From: Hordeum vulgare subsp. vulgare
Taxonomy: Eukaryota > Streptophyta > Magnoliopsida > Poales > Poaceae
Length of the DNA stretch: 64,000 nt
Assembly (NCBI RefSeq): GCF_904849725.1
Contig: NC_058524.1
Coordinates: 353,645,823-353,709,822 of the forward strand
Direction of reading: 5' to 3'
In this document: one piece after another, positions 36,881 through 48,240 of the stretch
Layout of the letters: each line of letters starts with the position of its first letter
Numbering within the stretch: position 1 is the stretch's first letter
Position numbers and translations under genes: made by a program
The notes under the pieces: generated by a model
Seen by the model: only the letters and a program-made list of their open reading frames with translations
The model's database searches: none
Told to the model about the DNA's origin: nothing

Positions 36881-39146
36881 AGTTGGCCCCAACCTCAACT
36901 AACATTTTCATCACTCTAAGGTTGCGGATCGTCGGTGAAACCAACAAAGGCAAACACCCAACCGCAGTTGTGTGATTAGGGCGATCCTCCGCGTCAAAAA
37001 TCATAGGTGTGTGGGACCATTTAAATGGTTTGCGGGAGCCAACATATGGCTCTGTTGCATTCAGTTCACACGCCCACTGTTTAAGCCAGTGGTGGGAAGA
37101 ATGCAAAGAGGTTCCCCCGTCAATGCACATCATGTCTTAAGCCTTCTGGAATTCTTGGTCACTGGACTCGTCGTCCTCCTGGCTACCATCGTCCTCATCC
37201 TTGTCGCGGCCTCGGGCAGGCTTCTCCATCTGTTTCTTGGGCTTGCCATGGCGACCTTCTTAGCTAGCGCGTTTCTTGCCGGACCCCTCCGCACTATCCT
37301 GAACCTTCTCCTTATCTCGCTTCTCATATTCAGCTTTCTGCTTCTCGACAACCTCCTCATCTTGCCGACAGTTTTGGAGATTGTGGCCCTTGGTGCGATG
37401 GATCTTGCAGTACTGTTTGTCAAAGCCCTCCGGTTTGTCGGCAGCCGCCAAGGCATGACAGGGGCGCACCCAGCAACATCCTTGCCGCGGGCGTCAGCCT
37501 TGGCCTTCTTGGCGGTGTCGGGGTTGCCGGACCCCTCGACAGCACACATGGCCTTGCCCTTGCCCTTCTTGTTACGCCGTCGGCTTTCCCTTGCCAGGTC
37601 GTCGATGTCTTCACCTTCAGAATCGACTCTTGTGCCGGCATCTTCTCCGGGGAGGCTCCTTCCTTCTTCAGCCCGAGCACATTTATCAGCCAGAGCATAG
37701 AGCTCGGCAACATCCCTGACTTTGTTCATCGTCAGCTCTTCATGCATCTTGCGATTGCGCATGTTTTGATGCAACGTGCTGATAATAACAGCAGGATGAA
37801 CGTCTTGGATATTGTGTTGTATACTGCTGAATCCATGTATGTACTTGCCCAAGGTCACGCCCTCTTTCTGTGGGATGACGTGCAAGTCATTTTCTTGGCG
37901 AGGAGCTTGGTGGCCACTAGTAAAGGCGCCAACCAAGTCATGTTACAAATCTGCCAAGAAGAAATGGAGTTCTTCGATAGATGCATCAACCACAACCTGG
38001 CGTTAGGCTTAAGCACCAACGACAAGTAGTTGGCTAGTATCTTATCGTCGTGAGCCCCGACAACCCGCACCACAATGGTGTAGATGCTCAGGAACTCTGA
38101 TGGGTGAGTCTTGCCGCTGTATTTCTCCGGGACCACCGGTTTGAACGTCCGGGAACTGGGCCACTGGACTTGCCGTAGCTCACGAGTAAAAGTTGGACAA
38201 CCCATCTCGTAAGGTAGGTCGCCAGGATACCCTGGCGCAGGTTCATCGATAGTGTGTCCTGCACGCTTATTAGATTAATGGCACACTTCCCGTGGCCACT
38301 CAATGGTGGTCCGGGCGTCTTCTTTGCGTCGTTCTTGAAGGACTTGACGCTGATCGCGGCGGGTTCGTGGGTCAGACAACGATGTCGAATCGTCAAAGAC
38401 AAAGATCCGTTGGGTCCGCGACTGACGCCGCTGCCGTGGAGGAGAGTGTATCGTGGTCGTGCCGCCTCCAGCCTTCTCGCCATTATCGCGCGCTGGCTTG
38501 GTGGATTGTCGTTTGTAAGGTTCCGGCTGCTGTGGTGCATTGGCATTAGCAAGGCCGATGAAGCTTTGAATGGTAGCTCTCCATTCTTCGAGCTTCTCCA
38601 CAAGAGGAGGAAAGTCCAAGAGCATCTATGCCCGTGCCAACTCTTCCGCCAGTGTAGGCTGGGGCGGGAGGTGCTCTTACTCCTAATCATGTTAGAAGGA
38701 GCCCCATCACGGTCCCTTGATCGCACACCGCTTCCACCAGCTTATTGATGTCCATGCTAGCCCTGCACATCTCGAGAGTGATGCTCAGGGGTCTTTCCTC
38801 AGGGATACTTGGAGTCGCCGGCATTGTGGCATCGCACGTCGCGTGTGGCGTGGGAAGGTCGTGGTGTATGCACCGGCGTGGGTTCCTCAGAAGGCGCCTT
38901 TCCGTCCTCGGAGTTTACCACGCCGCCCCTATGTCGCGCGGCTCCGTCCTTAGACCCAATGGTGCACGGGTCGTTGTTGTGGTTGTGAATGACGCTGCTC
39001 GCTTGGCTTGGATCGCCAGAATGTCGTGGAGGCTCAAGACCTCCACCTCCTTTGCCCACATCCATACCATCGCCCGTCTGTGTTGTCACAGGCATACTGG
39101 GCGCAGGTGGATCAGCCTCCATTATACTCCTCTTCTTGGGAGCCAT
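36881..39146 (-). pseudogene. Element A gag and start of protease
   Basis: The ATG at 39146 opens MAPKKRSIMEADPPAP, 64 bases from the primer site. Three frames give successive gag parts: 38625-38275 (PPLVEKLEEWRATIQSFIGL), 38205-37855 (FKPVVPEKYSGKTHPSEFL, LSLVLKPNARLW), and 37936-37130 (ELYALADKCARAEEGRS). A zinc-finger-like block, YCKIHRTKGHNLQNC, lies at about 37370-37415 and is typical of Tat gag. The last frame (37133-36876) holds the protease start, TIRNLRVMKMLVEVGANL, cut by LTR D at 36880. At least four frame changes show decay. Confidence 0.8.
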
Positions 39147-39209
39147 GGCGATGAAGATGATGAAGAAACTGACGCGCTGTTGGCTAGATCAGGTTAGTGC
39201 AACCTCTCA

Positions 39210-39227
39210 CCCCTACCTGGCGCGCCA
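39210..39227 (-). promoter_or_regulatory. Primer binding site of A
   Basis: On the minus strand TGGCGCGCCAGGTAGGGG lies four bases from the LTR edge at 39232. The position and the leading TGG fit a tRNA primer site. I cannot name the tRNA with confidence. Confidence 0.65.
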
Positions 39228-39231
39228 AAGA

Positions 39232-40019
39232 TGTCAGGGAAACGACACCTATAGGACCGCATGGATCCCTTTACCGTTCAGCGGGGAGAGAGGGAAGCAC
39301 CAAGAGCAGAACCAACGATCAGCGCGAGGGATGTTTTACCCAGGTTCGCACCGCCGAGAAGCATAAAACCCTACTCCTGCTTTAGGTGTATTGAGTGTGT
39401 TCTTCGGCTCTCTCTCCAAAAGCGCTATACAGCAGTTATGCAGAGAGTCTAAACCCTAGAGATTGCATGGACTGGGATCCGAGAGTCAGGATGGACTGGG
39501 ATCCGGGCGGATGTCAGGCCATTTGCGGGGTTGCCAGATGTCAGGCCTGGAGCTGGAAAGAGAGCGTCGACACTTGTGTCCTCGGGCTGAATGTCCGGGC
39601 AAGAGGCCCAATGTCTGAACAAGAGGTCGAATATCCAGGTTGGGCCAGATATCCGGGGCAAGGACGGATGTCCGGACCGTGTAGGATAGCCCGCCCTGCC
39701 TTGGTGCTGGCTAGGTCTTCAGGTGCCGGATGTCCAGGGCATGGCGGGATATCCGGCCGCTGTAGACTTGGCACACCTCCACTTGATGATCTTTGTTGTC
39801 CATCTTCGTGGGGGCTTGGCCTTCACTCCAAGTGTTTGCAAGCTTGACTTCATGGTACCTAGGCATGCATAGTGTTTTTGCTTGAGGTAGCATCCATGTC
39901 TCGAGTGAATCGAAGGAGAGAGACTTAGGAGCGATTTCACCTTATGCCCAATGGAACTTGGGGCTTGGGGAGTAGCGTGATTGTACATGGGGATGATCAT
40001 AGGATGCTCCGCATCACAG
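39232..40019 (-). repeat. Element A 5' LTR (right edge approximate)
   Basis: The plus-strand left edge is TGTCAGGGAAACGAC beside the primer site. A possible right edge is CGCATCACA at 40019, giving 788 bp, but the partner LTR lies outside the window so this is provisional. It contains a block shared with element G's LTR (39334-39383) and a cluster of GATGTCCGG/GATATCCGG motifs (39505-39760). Confidence 0.55.
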
Positions 40020-40037
40020 TTGCTGCCGGTGACCGCC

Positions 40038-40442
40038 ATGGCCGCCTCTCCATCACGGAACGGTGTTGCCGCCACCCCACCAGCGGCTGCCTTGGCTACC
40101 ACCACAACTTAGTCTGCCTTCGCCGCCACCCCACCGTCAGCCGCCGGGGCCATCAGCCGCTCCGCCACTGCGATCCGAAGGTGGGATGAGGAGACCGCAA
40201 GCAATGCGCCGCCGCTCGGCTTTTGTGTCAACGGCCTTGCGCGCTACATCAACTTCCTACATGAGGAGGAGGAGCACTAGGTCGAACACGCAAAGAGGCT
40301 CACCGCCGCCTTGGCCACAGCAGAAACCGCACCCGTGGCGCGGAATGAAGAGATAATTGAGTCCCTTCACTTCGAGGAGGCGCGTTAGGAGCAGTGGAGG
40401 GCAGTTGAGGAAGGCGACAGATTTGATTCCTCCATCTAGTGA
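40038..40442 (+). pseudogene. Unrecognised 134-codon ORF carrying only TAG stops
   Basis: From ATG at 40038 (MAASPSRNGVAATPPAAA) one frame reads to a TGA at 40440-40442 without a frameshift. It is interrupted by four TAG codons and no other stop: after ATTTT, after HEEEEH, after FEEAR, and just before the final TGA. The N-terminal half is Ala/Pro/Ser-rich; the rest is acidic and helical (LARYINFLHEEEEH, NEEIIESLHFEEAR). I do not recognise the family. It could be a captured gene fragment or a small transposon-encoded protein. It lies between LTR A and an LTR-like repeat, with no clear terminal repeats of its own. Confidence 0.4.
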
Positions 40443-40560
40443 GTTGGCTCCTCCTCCTCTACCTCTTATTCAACGCGCTCGGCAGAGGAGAGGCTGATGT
40501 AAGTAGTACAAAGCCCCTCCATAGTACTCATATTTTGGAGCTATTTTGGTCGGCTCATCT
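40443..40560. other. Unassigned spacer
   Basis: A short stretch after the pseudo-ORF. It contains a splice-donor-like TGTAAGTAG near 40498-40506 but nothing else I can support. Confidence 0.4.
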
Positions 40561-40967
40561 TGTAGGGGAACGTCGCACTGGAAACAAAAAAAATTCTATG
40601 CTCACCAAGATCAATGTATGGAGAACAACATCTACGAGAGGGGGAGTGCATCAACATACCCTTATAGATCATTAAGCGGAAGCATATATAACGCGGTTGA
40701 TGAAGTCCTACTCTTCACGATCCAATCACGATCTGATATGGTCTAGCTCCAAACGGATCTCTCCTCCGCGTTCAGCACGCGTGTGGCTCGATGATGTCTC
40801 GTCCTTCTTAAACCAGCAAGAGAGGAAGGACTGGTAGATAGGATCTCAACCAGCACGATGACATCGTGAAGATAGTGGTCGAGCAATCCCAGCAGGGCTT
40901 TCCAAGCGCCTCCGGAACTGCGAATGAGGCAGAACGTGAGAGAGTGGAGGCCACATGTGAAAGGACG
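40561..40967 (-). repeat. LTR-like Triticeae repeat fragment
   Basis: Starts TGTAGGGGAACGTCG and resembles a widespread Triticeae repeat with the start TGTTGGGGAACGTAG, known to me from wheat intergenic DNA. The order of its blocks fits an LTR read from its end. The right edge abuts element H. Orientation and superfamily are uncertain. Confidence 0.4.
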
Positions 40968-42026
40968 TGGATGTAGCCTAGAGGGGGGGTGATTAGGCGC
41001 TTTAAAATAATTACGGTATAGGCGTTAACAAATGCAGAATAAAACTAACGTTTAATTAGTCAAGCACAAAACCAAAAACAACTAGGCTCACCTATGTGCA
41101 CCAACAACTTATGCTAAGCAACATAAACAACTAAGTGATAGCAAGATATATAACAAGAAACAATATATAACAAGAAACAAGTAAATTGCATAACTAAAGA
41201 GCTCGGTTAAAGATAACTCATGCACGCAGAGATGATGATGTATACCGAGGTTCTCACCCTTGCAGATGCTAATATCTGTTTGGAGCGGTGTGGAAGCACA
41301 ATACTCCCCAAGAAGTAACCAAGGCCACCGTAAGCTGCTCACGCATTCGCACTATGCGAGATCTCATGATTAAACTAAGGGACCGTCGAGGGTGGTCATC
41401 GAACTCGTACAAACAAGGTTAGGGCAATCACCGCAACTTAATTAGAGGCTACCAACAACACCACGAAGTTTCACCACAATGGAATATGGCTTCGATGTAA
41501 CCTCAAATGCTCGGCGCAATATCCACAACATAATTGGAGACGTCGATGCTCCGTGGAGCTTTAGACCACAATGATTGAGATTCGAGGCACCACCAAGACT
41601 CTAGGATGCCAAGCACCCAAGAAGAACAAGCTCTAGGGTACCAAGCACCCAAGAGTAATACGCTTCTCAAACTTCACTTCCACGAATCACCGTGGAGAAC
41701 TCAAACCTATGCATCAAATGCTATGGCAAGGGCACATGGAGTGCCCAAGTCGTTCTATCTCAGATCTCACCCGAAAACTAATGCTATGGAAGAAAATGAG
41801 AAGAAAGACAAAGAAGAACACGAAGAACTCCAAGAACAAGATCCAAGGGGCTCCCCTCACAAAGAGGAGAAAGTGATTGTTGAAATGTGGATCTAGATCT
41901 CCTCTCGATTTTCCATCAAGAACTGGCGAGAATCATTGGAGGGATTGAGAGTTGGCAAGATCCGGGAACGTCAACAATGGGGGAAGAACACAAGCTCAAG
42001 ACTTGGGGAGCAATGGGGAAGAATAC

Positions 42027-42040
42027 CCCCTTTTATAGTG
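42027..42040 (-). promoter_or_regulatory. TATA box in LTR H
   Basis: On the minus strand ACTATAAAAGGGGG is a strong TATA match. Transcription would start about 30 bases to the left, inside the LTR. Confidence 0.5.
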
Positions 42041-42060
42041 CTCCACAAATCCAACTGTTA

Positions 42061-42400
42061 TGTGCACTCGTCGTGCACAAGCGGTACTACCATTGGGTTG
42101 AGTGGTACTAACGCTGGAGTGGTTCTACTGCTCCAACCCAAGTGGTACTTCTGGTAAAAAAGGGTAACGGCTCATCGAAACCACACAGAAAAAACAAGCG
42201 GAAGTAAGGACGGAAGGGGAGGGCGGCAATACCACTGGAGCGGTACTACCGCTACCCCCAAGAGGTACTTCCGATCAAAGTGGGAAAACTCATTGATGAA
42301 GCCAGAGAGAATTTATAAGCAAAAGAAAGGCTGGCAGGGGAGGGTGGTAGTAGCGCCAGAGCAGTACTACCGCTCTACCCCAGCGGTACATCCGCTTGGG
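42061..42400. repeat. Palindrome cluster and about 125-bp duplication in LTR H
   Basis: GCGGTACTACCGC, a palindrome around a central C, occurs with several worn variants (near 42080, 42105, 42145, 42240 and 42365). The surroundings repeat: a block from about 42175 matches one from about 42298, both with GGCAGGGGAGGG-like text before the palindrome. Confidence 0.6.
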
Positions 42401-43459
42401 AGAGAAAACCTACCCAGAACTACCAGAACTTTCGGATACATGCACCGAATTGAGGAAACTCAAGCTTGTTGGATAGCACACGTGAAGTCCTATCCGAATA
42501 GTAGTTACGAAAATGCTAATGATGTAAAGATGTTAAACCTCTATGAATTAAGAACTGAAAAAACTCCAACATTGAAAAAACATCATAGAAGATGCATATG
42601 GACTCCGTTTTTTACAAACTCGAGCTTGTCATAAACATGACCATAAGTTCTACAACTCACAAAGAGAACCACGAAATATGATGCAAGGATGCAAATGGTT
42701 TAATCTCTCAACGAACGATACGATAAAGATACTCACTTGAGATTCCACCTTGGTAGAACGACAATCTATCCTAAAATATAAAAACCTATTAGGGGCAAAT
42801 CTATACCTTGCACATAGTCCACTTGAGCTAGATGATGATGATCTTGAGGTCCTCAAGATGGACCAACTTTCTTGATTGTGTGGGATTGATGAAGACTAGT
42901 TTATTGCTCCCCCATACTCACTATGGATGAGCCAATCTTCAATGCATCTTCACAAGTCCATTGCCACCACAATGGACGGCAAGCTTCAAGAATGATATCT
43001 TCGTGATCCTCCACTTGAACTTGCACACCGCAATATTGATGACGATCACCAGTTGATGTCATCCTTCATGGGTTGTATGAGATCTTCCTCTTGATGCAAG
43101 ACCATGGAAGCACGCCTAACTCTGACGAAGACCATGAGTTAGTACAAAAAGCCTAATGGACAATGTTTACCGTACCATCGGATCACTTCATCCCTCTCGG
43201 TACATCTTGTACTCTTTGTGTGTTGATCAACTTCATTCACTCTTGACTTAGTATTGATCAAGCTTGTGTCTTTATGACCAATATTTGGATAAAACCTTGA
43301 ATACCACCTAGGCTATCAAATAAACTCCTTGAAACCAACGGATGGACTTCAAGAAGTGCCTATGTACTAGTCCTACATATATAACTCAAGGCAAACATTA
43401 GTCCATAGGGATTGTCATCAATTACCAAAACCACATATGGAGAAATATGCTCTAATAAT

Positions 43460-43473
43460 CTCCCCCATTTTGG
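43460..43473 (-). promoter_or_regulatory. Possible polypurine tract of H
   Basis: On the minus strand AAAATGGGGGAGA lies about 25 bases before the LTR edge I chose. The gap is larger than usual, so either the LTR edge or this tract may be misplaced. Confidence 0.35.
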
Positions 43474-43490
43474 TAATGGATGACAATCAC

Positions 43491-43745
43491 TTTCAAGAGA
43501 GTTTATATAAAGAAATAAGAATGAACAAGCACACACATGCAAAGCAATAATGCATGGGTATGAGATTCAAGTTCTTAAGAAACAAACACACAACTTTGTA
43601 AACTTCTCAAAACTTAACTTTCAAGAGAGTTTATAGAAGGAAATAAGCACAACCAAGCACACACATGAAAAGGGATGCATGGGTATGAGATGCAAAAGCT
43701 TAACCAACACAAGCAAAAACTCTGTGAACATCTCCAAACTAAACT
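43491..43745 (-). repeat. Two 128-bp tandem units in H interior
   Basis: Units begin at 43491 and 43619 with TTTCAAGAGAGTTTATA and share GCACACACATG and GCATGGGTATGAGAT blocks. Confidence 0.75.
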
Positions 43746-46700
43746 CTCTAAACTTCTCCCCTATTGGCATCGATTGCCAAAATGGACGATAATATCAGAA
43801 AGCCAATATAATAGGTGGTCCTCCAAAAAGTGTGTACTCCTCAACAAATGAGTGCAAAGAAATGCACATATACAATGATAAGTAGTTGGAGAAAAATGAA
43901 CTATATCGAGGGCCTAAAGATTGCAAAAAGGATCGTATGACACAAAATTTTCAAAAGAGAGAAGCAAGCAATCAAAAGATACCAATTGGAACAAACAATC
44001 ACATGGTCCTTGGAACCACATGAATAAAAGATGTTATGATTTGGGAAAAGGAGTGATTTATCAAAACTAGAAGACCTCCCCACGATTTGTGCACTTATAA
44101 TATTTTTTGTTTGATACAAGTGCACAAAATAGCATCGTCGCCCCCAAAATTGATAAAAACACACAACAAGTGCAAGCACGTATATAAGAAAATAAGCATA
44201 TCACTGGCACAAAACATATGATTGAGCAACATGTAAAAGAGGCAACTTAAGAATAGGCTCAACCAAAATGATGTTTGTGAGTCATGGCAATGCACTTTAA
44301 GAAGACTAATATAAGGATGAGCAATACTCATCAACATGGTCTTGATGAAATGAGACACAAAGTTCAAGACATATCCTTCCCACGCACACATACTACTAGC
44401 AAATGGTTCCCAAGCTTACTAATAAACAAATTCAGAACCAACGCTTGTGACAACCCATGGTGAAGATAGGAAATAATAACCTTATGAAGAGGAAGCATAG
44501 AAATCAAAATAGCGTAACCTCATCAAGACAAGCATGAGGAAAAATAATCTTCACCACCAATGAGTGCATCAAGATGCAAGGATATAAGATCCACACTCAA
44601 TACAAACCATTTCACAAAACCACCAACAACTAAAAAGGGACATGCAACGGTGGACGTGAAAGAAAATAAGATATCAGCTAGAGATGTAACTTCTCGCATG
44701 TGTAAAAGATTGTAGGTAGACAACAATCCTGATGATATATATATCCATAGAGAAGGATGTACACACAAAATAGTTACAAGAAGGAACGAACAAGATATCC
44801 AAAAGGAAGTCAAAAACATACCAATAAGATCTTTGCTTGAAAGCATAGCACATAGCCTAATATTTTCTTATTCTACATAAATGAACTTCGAACTCATGAA
44901 CATAAAAGACATCACAACTAGCAAAAAGACATCATCGTTAGGATGCTTTGATAAAGGAAACAAGTACCACAAGAACGAATTAATAAATTCACGCCATGAT
45001 GCAACCTACGAAAGGATGATTGCAAGAAATGTATATATGAAGTAGATACTTGTTACCGAGATAGTATTGTATTGATGTAGTAGATAATTGTTCGTCGATC
45101 AACCTAACTTGGACCCTATTAGCACATGGTGTCAACATCCTCCTTGTAAGTAAGGCAATCATCCAATGCCTCTCCAATTGTTCCTAGAACAACACAAACA
45201 AAATGGTACCCAAACTCATTGGAACCAAAGAGTTAGAGAACCAACAATACATAGGACAAACTCCACATAAATATGTGCATATAGATAGGAAATTGTATTT
45301 CATGCACTCTTTAGCCAATTTATGACATGGTGGATTTTCCCAATATATTGGGTCAAAGAAAGAAAGCATGGCAAACAAAGTACATATAGTAAATATGCAT
45401 GCTCAAGGCTTTCAAGAATCATATCAACACATAGTTGATTACATACCACAAGACAATGTATCAAGTGAGAATAAGATACCAAATGAAAAAATATCACTTG
45501 AACGATACCAACTAAAAGATACATAAAGGAATGTCATATCCATTGACCCATGCCAAATAAAAGTAAACAAGATAGAAATTCAAGGAAAACGAACAAGAGG
45601 TATCTAGCTGGTTCCCTAAAAGAGAGCTAGGTTCCAAACAAACAAAACCCTCAAACAATTTTCATGATGGCACAAAGCACCGTAAAGAGAAAGACTTGCC
45701 TACCACCAACACACACTCGATGGGGCTCAAAAGATTTTAAGATAAATGCATAAAAAGAGTGTTCTAAAGAAAATAGGATAGCTCCCCGAGGAGGTGTGCA
45801 TTATATAGAATTTTCGTTTCTATACAAAATGCACAAGATGGGATCATCACTTTGTCTATATCTATAGGAACACTAGACATGTTCAAAAAGATCCACAAGA
45901 GGCAAGGAAGACAAATGATACACACACCGCAATGTAAAGATGATTACCAATTTATACCACCTGAAGGGAATACCAATTGTCAAAGGACAAGAAGTATTTG
46001 GCAAAAATTCCCATTGGTAGATTGCATATATATCCAACATCATCTTTACACATAAAACACAAGAAAATGACACTTGTAGATCTAACATGCCACCTAGGAA
46101 TAAGATAATTTACAATATCAACACTAAGTGGCACTATCTCAAATATACACATTTTATAGGCTTGTAATATGCACATATCATATTACTCCCCCGTAATGTG
46201 ATAACCCAACATTATTAACACATGGAAAATGAAAACCAACAATGGATAGTTAATGGAACATATATAATTTGAATTTATCATGAGTAAGACATACCACATA
46301 GAGACTAGATTATCTTGAAATATCAATACTAAGTGGTATTACTCATCTATACCCATTTATAGGATTGTGAGGTGCACAAAGCACATCACTCCCACAAAAT
46401 GGATGATCCATTAATCTCTCAAAAGAGAAATCTAAGATACAAACAAGATGCAAAAAGGCTCAAAACAATACTCACATGTACATAAGGTGCAAACCACTAT
46501 ACACATACTTGATTACTCAAGATAAGAAAGTTGGAAGCACAACATATATACAAACGTATGCAAGGTACAAAACGACGACATGCAAAGGGGCAAGTAACTA
46601 ACAATGTATTCAATTTAAGTACAACTTACCACAAGGAGGGACATTGGTTATAACATATACACTTGATAACCCAAAACAATTGGCTTGAGACAATACGAAT

Positions 46701-46799
46701 GATGAAGATCCCTTAATTCATCATAATGTAGCCAAGTCTCTAATGTCCTGCAACATCACCTATTGATCAATTGTGAGCTTGTTGGTCCCCAACGAAGTG
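43746..46799 (-). other. AT-rich non-coding interior of H
   Basis: About 3 kb of A-rich plus-strand sequence. Minus-strand frames such as 44391-44095 or 44846-44523 give Leu/Phe/Cys-rich peptides, as expected from T-rich sequence, with no recognisable motif. I see no gene. Confidence 0.6.
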
Positions 46800-48235
46800 G
46801 GGTCCTAAGAGGTTAGTTACAATAGGCATGGCAACCCAAATGGTACTTTTGTTGACACCACTTTGAGTACCAACAAACTTGGCAAACACATTGCCAATCT
46901 CACCATTTCCAAGAGAATAGATATAATCAATAATGATTGGCTTTGATAAGTTACCTTTCGTATAAGAAGAAACGAAGTGACCCTTTTCACGACATAAGTA
47001 GCAACATCTACCCTTCCCTTTCTTCCAAATTGATTTCTCAACTTGAGGAGCGTTGGCTCGGTTCTTCTTGGGAAGAGGCCTTTCTTGAACTTGTAGTTGA
47101 GTACGTGATTGAACTTATGGTCGCTTCCCTTGTTGCTTGTTACTATGGGGCTTCTTCATTAATGGGCAAGATCTAACATGGTGCCCTTCAATTTTGCAGT
47201 TGAAGCAAACAATCTTGGCCGAATTCTTGGCTTGTTCTTGGCCCTTATTCTTGATGCTTTTGGACTTCTTCTTCTTGTTGGAGTTGAATCCAAGTCCAAC
47301 TTTTCATTTGGGGATTTTTGCCCACACAAGATATTGTTGAGTATGGACATACCTTCATGACTCTTTTCCAAGTCTTTCTTCAAAGAAGTGACTTGGGCCT
47401 TGAGCTCTTTGATTTCCTCTACATGGTTAGTGTCAACACAAGTACTAGAGGAAGTATAAAATTCATTGTTAGAGCAACAAGGCAAGGAAAGTAATTCATC
47501 ACAATATGTTGCAACATTATGAGCAGATGAATTACGAGGACTAGCACATGCAATATAGAATTTTGACTAGAGGTAATGCTAATGTCGGCATGAGGCTCAC
47601 TTGAGTATTACATGACATTCTTCTAGTTTCCCATAATTGCTAGATAGCAACTCAAGTTGAGCCCTTGGCTGAGCATTCTCCTTTATATGGACGCTTCACA
47701 AGAAATAGAGTTAGTAGCACAAGCATCATCATTAACAATAAGAGGAGTAGGTAACTTGGCAAGCTGTTTTGCATATGAACCTTCAAGTTGAGCATGAGAC
47801 TCGGTGAGTTCGATGAGCGAACACGTAATAGCCCTTGAGCCGTTTTCTAGGTGCTCATAGTCCTCAAGGAGTTTAACATGAGCAACTTCAAGCTTATCAT
47901 TTTTAGTTCTAAAATCATTAATCTAGATAATTATAGATCAAAGATCTCCTCATGAGATTCCTTGGTGCTTTGTTTGTTTTCAATGGCTTGAGATAGCTCT
48001 GCGATCTCATTTGCGTAATCGCGCTCATGACCTTCGATTGTCTCAATGGTGGCCTCAGGCTCCTCGAGATGATCTTCCAACTACTCAATGTCTTTATTGC
48101 CCTCAATGGCAATAGACAGGATTTCCATAAAGTTGGAACAACAAAGTTTATTATTGTGAAGAGTTTTAAAACTCATTTCTCCCTTAATTTTCAAGGAATC
48201 AATATTATCTCTCTCTTCGTCATTATTCTCATCCT
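46800..48235 (-). pseudogene. Element H gag-like region with two zinc knuckles
   Basis: On the minus strand, CFNCKIEGHHVRSC at 47207-47166 is an intact CX2CX4HX4C zinc knuckle of the retroelement gag type, which binds RNA during packaging. A second one, CYLCREKGHFVSSY at about 47003-46962, has Tyr in place of the last Cys. Upstream lies a 108-codon frame (47485-47159) with a heptad-like segment, VEEIKELKAQVTSLKKDLEK, suggesting a coiled coil. The two knuckles lie in different frames from parts of their surroundings. Two knuckles separated by about 50 codons is unusual for a single gag. No pol follows. Confidence 0.6.
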
Positions 48236-48240
48236 AATTA

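Larger units (their letters stand above)
1..40019 (-). mobile_element. Element A: Tat-lineage gypsy retrotransposon, split by two insertions; 3' end outside the window
   Basis: Three separated blocks read as one minus-strand gypsy polyprotein: gag at 36881-39146, a protease piece at 20995-21143, and the rest of protease, RT and two RNase H domains at 1-2651. The reading passes from block to block at exactly the bases where long LTRs B and D begin and end, so these are insertions and not separate elements. Two RNase H domains in tandem after RT (a degenerate one, then a second with intact D, E and D) are a known mark of the Tat lineage. A 5' LTR and primer site lie to the right. The integrase and 3' LTR would lie left of base 1. 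All frames carry stops or shifts, so the copy is dead. Naming the Triticeae family would need a repeat library. Confidence 0.85.
40968..43435 (-). repeat. Element H 3' LTR (edges approximate)
   Basis: The left edge TGGATGTAGCCTAGAGGGGG and the right edge ACCAAAACCACA (TGTGGTTTTGG on the minus strand) give about 2.47 kb. The partner LTR is not in the window. A TATA box lies at 42027-42040 and a cluster of short palindromes at 42061-42400. Confidence 0.5.
40968..48240 (-). mobile_element. Element H: gag-only LTR retroelement, truncated by F
   Basis: A minus-strand LTR (about 40968-43435) is followed on its right by a purine-rich tract, a long AT-rich interior and, far to the right, a gag-like region with two zinc knuckles. 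I find no protease, RT or integrase in the 4.8 kb visible. The right part is cut at 48240 by the LTR of F; the remainder and 5' LTR would lie beyond the window. It is either a non-autonomous element or one whose pol lies outside the visible part. Confidence 0.6.

Noticed and set aside
36972..37700. 242-codon plus-strand ORF with hydrophobic stretches
   Set aside because: Antisense shadow of element A gag, whose zinc-finger block and charged regions are recognisable on the other strand.
43901..45524. Hydrophobic minus-strand ORFs in element H
   Set aside because: T-rich sequence gives Leu/Phe/Ile/Cys-rich peptides by chance; there are many short frames and no motif.
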